From NCBI GenBank assembly GCA_904066235.2, contig CAJFCV020000002.1, positions 4,278,001 through 4,342,000 on the forward strand: a stretch of DNA of 64,000 bases, read 5' to 3'. Position numbers and translations under genes: made by a program. The notes beneath the pieces are model-generated. The model had not been told where the DNA came from. It made no database searches and was given only the letters and a program-made list of their open reading frames with translations. The DNA comes from Bursaphelenchus xylophilus (taxonomy: Eukaryota > Nematoda > Chromadorea > Rhabditida > Aphelenchoididae). Of the stretch, positions 58,001 to 64,000 are shown in pieces; positions within the stretch are counted from its first letter, which is position 1, and each line of letters starts with the position of its first letter.

Positions 58001-61000
58001 AGTTGCCATTGTGACAGGCATTTGGACGACGTTTTCGCTGTCCCGCCATGGCTCAAAACTCTGCTGGACAATGTCGCTGGTGTTGCAGAGAAGAGGAAAG
58101 TTGCTAAAAATAAAAACTTTGTAATTCCGGGCTTTATATTCCGTTATTGATCAAGGCTTTTGCCACAGAATACGTAGCCAAACTTTTTGGACGACTATAC
58201 ATATAAGATGCTGTCTTACTCTTTCTTGTCAACGTATTTGAAGACCTGTGGCTGAATCAGAGGCAGTTGCGAGTTTTCGCAAAGCACTTGTGCCAGAGTT
58301 GTCTTTCTGATCTCATTCAACTGGGCTTTCGTGAATCCCCATGGAGCAATTGTGTTCTCGTACCAAAATCGATCTCCAAATTTGGTCTTCTTGAACTGTT
58401 TTCCCACGATGCATCCCAAAGTTGGCCCAACAATTGCGCCTCTCACCGGTTTCTCAGCCAACCCAAGGATGATCAAATCCACGTCGTGAACAGAATTGAA
58501 CATTCTCTTCAATGCCGGGATTACATCTTCAGCATTCGTAATGTCTCTACGGAAATCTGGATCATCGAAAGAATCGATGCGAGATCCTCCACAATGTTCT
58601 CGCCATTTTGTGTATGGCGGGATGCCATGATCTCGGCCCATCTGAATCCACATGGTGGCCAAGTCTAGGCCAAGACCAGCAGTGCTTTTGAAAAGGTTGT
58701 TTCGAAGGTCATGGGGAAGATGGAGACCGTAGGCGTCGGAGTGGTCTCTCAGAAGATAGCTAGAGATATTTTCGTTAATTTTTTTGATTTTTTGTTTTGC
58801 AGAAACCTAACTTTTAGTGCTAAATTTGATGAAAATTGTGGTTGACTTACCGCAGAATTGACTCGATGTCCTGATCAACCAGCAAAGTTTTTATCCGATT
58901 TATGTACTCTCCAAGGGGCTTTTCCATTCTTCTGTAGCCACTTCGCTCCAGCTGAGCCATGGAATCGGCCAGCATTGTGAAAACCACCTAAATTACGGAC
59001 ATTGCTTATTTAAAAGTGATTAATTTTTTCATAGTAATTAATTATTATGCCAAACGACAAGTCTTAAAAATACCAAGCTTTCAAAGCAACCCCGCAAACC
59101 TCTGTAAAATTTTCAAATCATACCTGTCCAGCGACCGTGGCGTAGCTGTTGATCACCGATCCATCAACACTCATGTCATACGGGTCCACCTGTAAATCAC
59201 TTCGATGGGGGTTCAGTCTATACCCATGCCAAGTCTCTCGGCCAATCAGCAATGGCAGATACTCATTGTAAGTGATGTGCTGGATTTGAGCGGCAACAAA
59301 GCGACGGGATTCTTGATACAACTGTTCGTCGGACCATTTGGGATTGAAGGACTGAAAAAAAAGAAAAATTGGGACAACAAGGACGTCTTGAAAATTCCTT
59401 TTAAATCCGGGACTCCAAAAAAAAATATCGGTTCTACAAAACCTTTTAAAAAGTTACCTGTAACACTCCAGCGACTGTGTTGTGCTGTCGGATCCACAAT
59501 GTATGGATTCCCAGCAACGTAGGCAACAAATTGATGTGATTTGATCCACTGACAAAGCACTCCGATTGGGCTCCGGGACATTTTTTATTCTCCGAAATCC
59601 CAGTCAAGATTGGCATTTGATTCGCGAATTCGGCGCTTTCGGAGACTCGAAGCCGTCCTAAAATACGAAATAAAAATTTTTGACAAATTAAAAATTTTGC
59701 TAGTCGCAAAACTTTGAACCAAAAAATGCCGACCATTTTTGAGTTCCCTCAATTCCCGGGCCTTTTCTTCGGTGCTTCCATAAATGGCACTCCCATCCAA
59801 ATATCCCGTCGCTTGATTCTGCTGCTCTCGAGGACCGAAGGCACAATTTCTTGGGGCGATCATGGTTCTTGAGTAGTCGATACAGTCAATGGTCCTATTG
59901 TAAAATCGATCGTTCTCTGGGACCGGGATGGGCTTGCATTCGGGATGGGAATTGTTTTCGCAACAGGGTAGAGGAATGTGGATGTCGTCTGAAGGAGGAA
60001 AAGATGACCAAAAGAGGGGGAAATAAGTGGATTGAAAGCAATGATTTGGTTTTAAACGTTGTGCCTCAAAGCAAAAAATATTTTGGTTTCAAGAAAAAAG
60101 GGGCAGTTCTTGACAATGAAAAAACGGAATCCGTAAAAATCTTTAATTTTGACTCTTATTGACTTAAAAATCTTGTTGCTTCTGTAGACTGTAAGCTAAG
60201 ACTCTTTCGTTAAAAATTGAAAAACGCATTACAAATAAGTCTTTGCCAATTTTAATGAAAATTTGAAAGTCGCAATTTACACATGTTTTCAGGCAGGAAA
60301 AAATATAAATTTTTCAAATTAATGCCATAGATCTCATCACTAATACTCTCACAGTCAAAAAAAATAATAAAAATAAAAATTTTTACCTTGGATTAGCTGA
60401 TAACTCCCAATCTGAACCATATCCGTAAGAACGAACAGTCCCCACGAGGGAAACATCGCACTCACTTCCTTTATCCTCTCATCCGATTGTCTTTCGTTGA
60501 AAAATATCCTAGACAAAGCTCTCGGGTTTGGCAAGTCATCACCGTTTTCTGATTTCCGGAAGCTTGTCAGTCCTGGAAAAGGGTAAAATACGTTTCTACA
60601 ATACTAAATTTTTAATGTATTTTTCTTTTGAAATCTGCGTACCGTCCGAGTAATCAGCATCGATTTCTCGCTGGAATGGAGTGTAAGTCGCTCCCCAGTC
60701 GGGTCTTTTGATGTTATTACAACTCCCATCATAGGCACGGTAATTGTAATTACTACATGTGAATTTGTTTTGGTCGCACTGCTCATCTGCCACCATTTCA
60801 TCGCCTCTGATGTGTCTTAGAGCGGAGACGGGGCTGAAAATAAAGTAAATGGAAACAGAAATAATAAAACGGTGTTTGGTAAAATACGGAATTATAGAAA
60901 TAAAAAAAAAAAATCAAATGCAACAGTGTGGAAAATTTGCGACGAAAAGTCTACGCACTTTATGAAACGACTAGTAGTAATGCCGGTCGTTTCTGCAAAG

Positions 61001-61581
61001 CGTGAGCCAAGGAGTCACGCTTATTTCTTAAAAAATTGTTCTAAATTTGCAACAGGCTTCATCAAAATCTGAGCGCCGCACTTGAGTACTTCCCCTGTTA
61101 ATAAAGACGATGATTGTTTACGCGTATTTTACAATTTTTTTCTTACGTTTTCATGAGTTCGGCTGTCCGAAGCATCGTGTAGCCAAGGAAGGCCTTTCTT
61201 TTCGCCTCAGGCGTCGAATACGTGAAGTGTAGCCAATCATTTCGGGCGTGAGAAAGTGGTAAAGACGAGGCTGACTCTGAAAAATTTAAATATTCAAATT
61301 TTTCAAAACTCAGAAATTTGCATATTCAAATATTTTTTGAAATGAAAATGCATATTTCACCCACCATAATGATTGAAAAGCCTCGGTTCGGTGTAATTGT
61401 AGATGGTCGCCACATCTTGCTCCGCTTTTTTGAATGCATCTGAGATTGGATTTGCATAATCAAAAATATTTTTTTTGTAAAATACGAGAATTAAAGTAAG
61501 AATTGACTTACCAAAAAAATATTGGGGGATTCCATCGACCGCGTAGATGAATGCGATAATAAAATGTATCGAATACATCAT
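54986..61581 (-). CDS. secreted tandem animal haem peroxidase (two peroxidase domains)
   Basis: Eighteen phased exons run from 61512-61581 to 54986-55031, totalling about 1,400 residues. The first encodes a signal peptide ([17 protein letters not shown]). Domain 1 spans exons 60833 to 58220 ([63 protein letters not shown]). Domain 2 spans exons 57681 to 55476 ([84 protein letters not shown]). Such proteins use H2O2 to cross-link tyrosines in nematode cuticle or egg coat. Domain 2 keeps the distal His (LLDHE) and proximal His (RFGHT). Domain 1 has VLTDM and GQVVFT at these sites, so it cannot bind haem normally. The last exon ends early at a TAA; a +1 frame continues as a Cys-rich module to 54820. 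Confidence 0.88.
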
Positions 61582-64000
61582 TTTGATGGGAGATCTTTGA
61601 CTAGAATCGTTAACAAATAGGCATAAATTAGCTGTAAAAAAGGGAGTTAAAACACAAGAAAAAAATAAAATAAAGAATTAACGTTAAAAAATTATGAAAA
61701 ATTAAGAAAAATACGATTATTTTTTTCATTTGGAATGTCCCTAAAATACGATTTTTCGCTATGAAACAAAAAAATTTTGTATAAAAAGTCATAAAAAATT
61801 AAGCCAAAAAATTTTTTTTTGAACTAGACATCTTCTAAAATACGACGTTAAAATCTCATAAAAACCTGCGTTTTTTTGCGCAACCTTCAAATTCCGCGCA
61901 CTTCCCCGCCTTTCCCCGGTTACAATATAAACACAATATAAATTACTGCTGTTTTTTCCGCATTTCCCCTGCGGCGCCGACCCCATTCTTTGCCGCGAAA
62001 CCTCCTCAAAAAGCCCTCCGCAAATATTATGCAAATTAACGCAGCCCATTAAATGACAATGGAAAGCGACATTATTAGCGTCATATTGCGAATGGAGGCG
62101 GTTTTATAGGGCTGAAACGAGTTGTTGGTCATGTAGTCAAGTCCCACCCCTCGCAGCTGAGACATTCCGGGGGATTTTTGGGGAATTCAAAACAAGTTGG
62201 ATTAATTTTGACAAACATTTTGGCCAAAAATAGCGTGAAAAACACTGGGAATGATGTGATTTGCAATAAAATTAGAAATATTACGAAGTGAAACATCATA
62301 AAAACTAACATAGCACCAAAAAATATTCAAATTCCTCCCCGAAAATCCAAAAAATGCAAAAAAAATTCAATTCTGCGCGGTGCGAAAACAAAAAAATTTT
62401 CTTCTGCACAGTGCAAGCCCTAAAAAGATTCACTTGCACGGTGCAAAGTTTAAAAGTTTCGTTTGCACTGTGCAAAAGCGCAGCCGCAAAAACAAAGAAA
62501 TCTTTGCACTGTGCATTGTCGCAAAAAGCTCAAAAGCTGTCGCATTTTCCGCACGCTGCAACAAGGAAATCCTCTTTCGTCGTTTGCTGGTTTGCACGGC
62601 GCATTGGATCAAATGAAAAAGTGTCGCGAAAAAATTTTTTGCACCGTGCACAGGAGCCATTCGGAAGCCTTCTTGCACTGTGCAAAAAGTAAATTTGGCC
62701 GCACAGCGCATTGAAAAAATAGACTGCAATGCGCAAAAAATGCGTTTTGAAAGCAGTGCACGTCACCGAAAATGATCTTGTCTGCACTGTGCGGTGAAAA
62801 AAAAGATTTTTGCACAGTGCAGTGGCGAAACTAGGCTAAAATTCTGCCTGCACAGTGCGAAAAAAACGAATTTTGAAAAATGCACAGTGCATTCGAAAAA
62901 ATAGGCTAAAATTTCGACTGCACTGTGCAGAATGAATTTTCCCCGAAAAACTGCACTGTGCGCTCAAACTTTGGAAGTTCAAAGACTACGAAAGTAAGAG
63001 TAAGATTACAGCAAATAAAAAACGATCGGAAAATCGAAATCTGGGGATGAAAAAGAGGCGAATGCCGCCAGAAATCCATTTTTCTCCGCTTCCGGTCAAT
63101 TATTGAATACAAATGAGCTGGATTCGGAGGGCTGCGACTACTTTTTACTAATTATTACTCGTTAATACGAAACATAATGGCATAAGACGCGGGGAAATGC
63201 ACGCTGGACGTGTTCGTTGGCTTGTGTTCGGATTGAAAAAGAGAAAATGAGGTAAAATCAAGTTAAAATGCAAAGCATTGAAAAAAATTTGATGCAAACC
63301 GGCAGCTAAAATTTTTATGGAATGATAGATGACTAATCTACAATATATAATCATGATTTGAAGAAAATGAAACCTCCATCCTACGTGATAACTAACATTT
63401 TCCCCAAAAATGATGACTAAACCACTGGTCACTCTTTTTGCAGACTATATTATGATGTCTGTTGCTTATATACGGTCATTTCATTGTCTTTTTCTCTCGA
63501 TTTCTCGGCTGTTCAAACATTTTGCCCAACTTCCCCTCGGGCAACATATGTTTTTTTGTACGAAAAGACAACAAATCACTCCAAATCTGCGGTTTATCCA
63601 ACATACCGAAGACAATATTTACAAAATATACAATCGTATGTTGAGCAGAGCTTGATAAATATGATGGTTTAAAAGTCGTGTTTCACAAGTGAAAAGTTGT
63701 AAAATTACAAAAATACGGGTAAAAAAGCAAAAAACCAAATAAAATTCTAAATGAGAGACAAAGCACTGGCTAAATTAAAATTCCTAGCAGTTCTAAGGTA
63801 TACTGTAACTACTGGTCGCCGACGGCATCATCGTTGGCTGATGGAAATTGGATTGAATGGAGTTGACGAAGAGAAAAGGCCGGCCGGCTTTGCCATAGAG
63901 CCGCATTCCACACAAGAGGGCTTGATCGCCCGCGACAACGACACTGAAATTGCAAAAATTGAAGAGTTATCATGCTACACTCTGTTTTAAAATGGCAGGA
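61582..64000. other. intergenic; palindrome array, no gene recognised
   Basis: 5' region of the peroxidase followed by a dense array of a short palindrome at 62372-62962 (listed separately). Frames at 62354-62815 are produced by the repeat itself. Open frames at 63410-63655 and 63751-63990 have no splice support or resemblance to known proteins. Confidence 0.4.
62372..62962. repeat. array of ~17 GCACTGTGC palindromes, irregularly spaced
   Basis: The core TTGCACTGTGCAA or close variants (GCACAGTGC, GCACGGTGC, GCACCGTGC, GCACGGCGC) occurs about every 20-75 bases. Positions include 62405, 62434, 62462, 62504, 62592, 62640, 62673, 62700, 62782, 62811, 62848, 62880, 62918 and 62950. The spacers are mostly unrelated AT-rich sequence, except that 62826-62859 and 62893-62930 share a GGCTAAAATT block. 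This is not a simple tandem satellite; it resembles clustered binding sites for a dimeric protein. Confidence 0.8.

Noticed and set aside
62354..62815. Overlapping open frames on both strands in the palindrome array
   Set aside because: Created by the repeated GCAC motif; protein sequences are repeat artefacts.
63751..63990. 79-codon frame near the window end
   Set aside because: No supporting signal; cut off by the window before any context.

Overview
The window looks like a nematode nuclear genome segment. The evidence is the gene content: a transthyretin-like secreted protein, two nematode-type serpentine chemoreceptors, and a double-domain animal haem peroxidase. Gene structure agrees: many small exons, short introns ending in TTTCAG or TTTTAG, AATAAA poly(A) signals, and several acceptor-like TTTCAG/TTTTAG sites just upstream of start codons, as expected for spliced-leader trans-splicing. 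The species cannot be named from the sequence. All exon models were built by hand from reading-frame phase and splice consensus, so boundaries may be a base or so off.

Layout. 0-0.4 kb: 3' end of an unrecognised gene (+). 0.5-3 kb: tandem pair of BPHL-like alpha/beta hydrolases (-); the upstream copy has an in-frame TAG. 4-5.7 kb: F-box-like gene (-). 7-8.1 kb: enoyl-CoA isomerase/hydratase (-). 10.5-11 kb: transthyretin-like protein (+). 12-14.4 kb: divergent SEC61 alpha (+). 14.9-15.5 kb: small coiled-coil gene (-). 16-17.5 and 21.7-23.6 kb: two related chemoreceptors (-), with a degenerate pepsin-like gene (+) between them whose coding end overlaps the second receptor's.

26-41.2 kb is a very large modular locus (-), about 25 exons. 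It alternates a ubiquitin-like (U) segment, a helical segment (H, 'LP..L....DIL...E.LFL.H.F') and a basic tail (T), with acidic and Pro/Gln-rich regions. It may be one protein of about 3,400 residues or two transcription units. I recognise no named family, and it is the best candidate here for an undescribed system.

41.8-44.4 kb: ETF-ubiquinone oxidoreductase (-). 45.9-47.3 kb: NUDT19-like protein with a degenerate Nudix box (-). 47.9-48.8 kb: cysteine glutathione peroxidase (-). 50-52.7 kb: C-terminal half of NOL6 (+). 53.1-54.6 kb: ZFAND4-like ubiquitin/AN1 protein (+). 54.8-61.6 kb: tandem haem peroxidase (-) whose first domain lacks both haem histidines. 61.6-64 kb: no gene recognised, but a dense cluster of a GCACTGTGC palindrome.

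The genes do not form one pathway. Two (ETFDH and the enoyl-CoA isomerase) belong to mitochondrial or fatty-acid oxidation, and NUDT19-like proteins act on CoA esters. Repeats are prominent: about a dozen copies of a ~40-bp TTGACC...GGTCAA palindrome at 11-39 kb, three TA-flanked MITE copies, a tRNA-like foldback pair, and the GCAC array.
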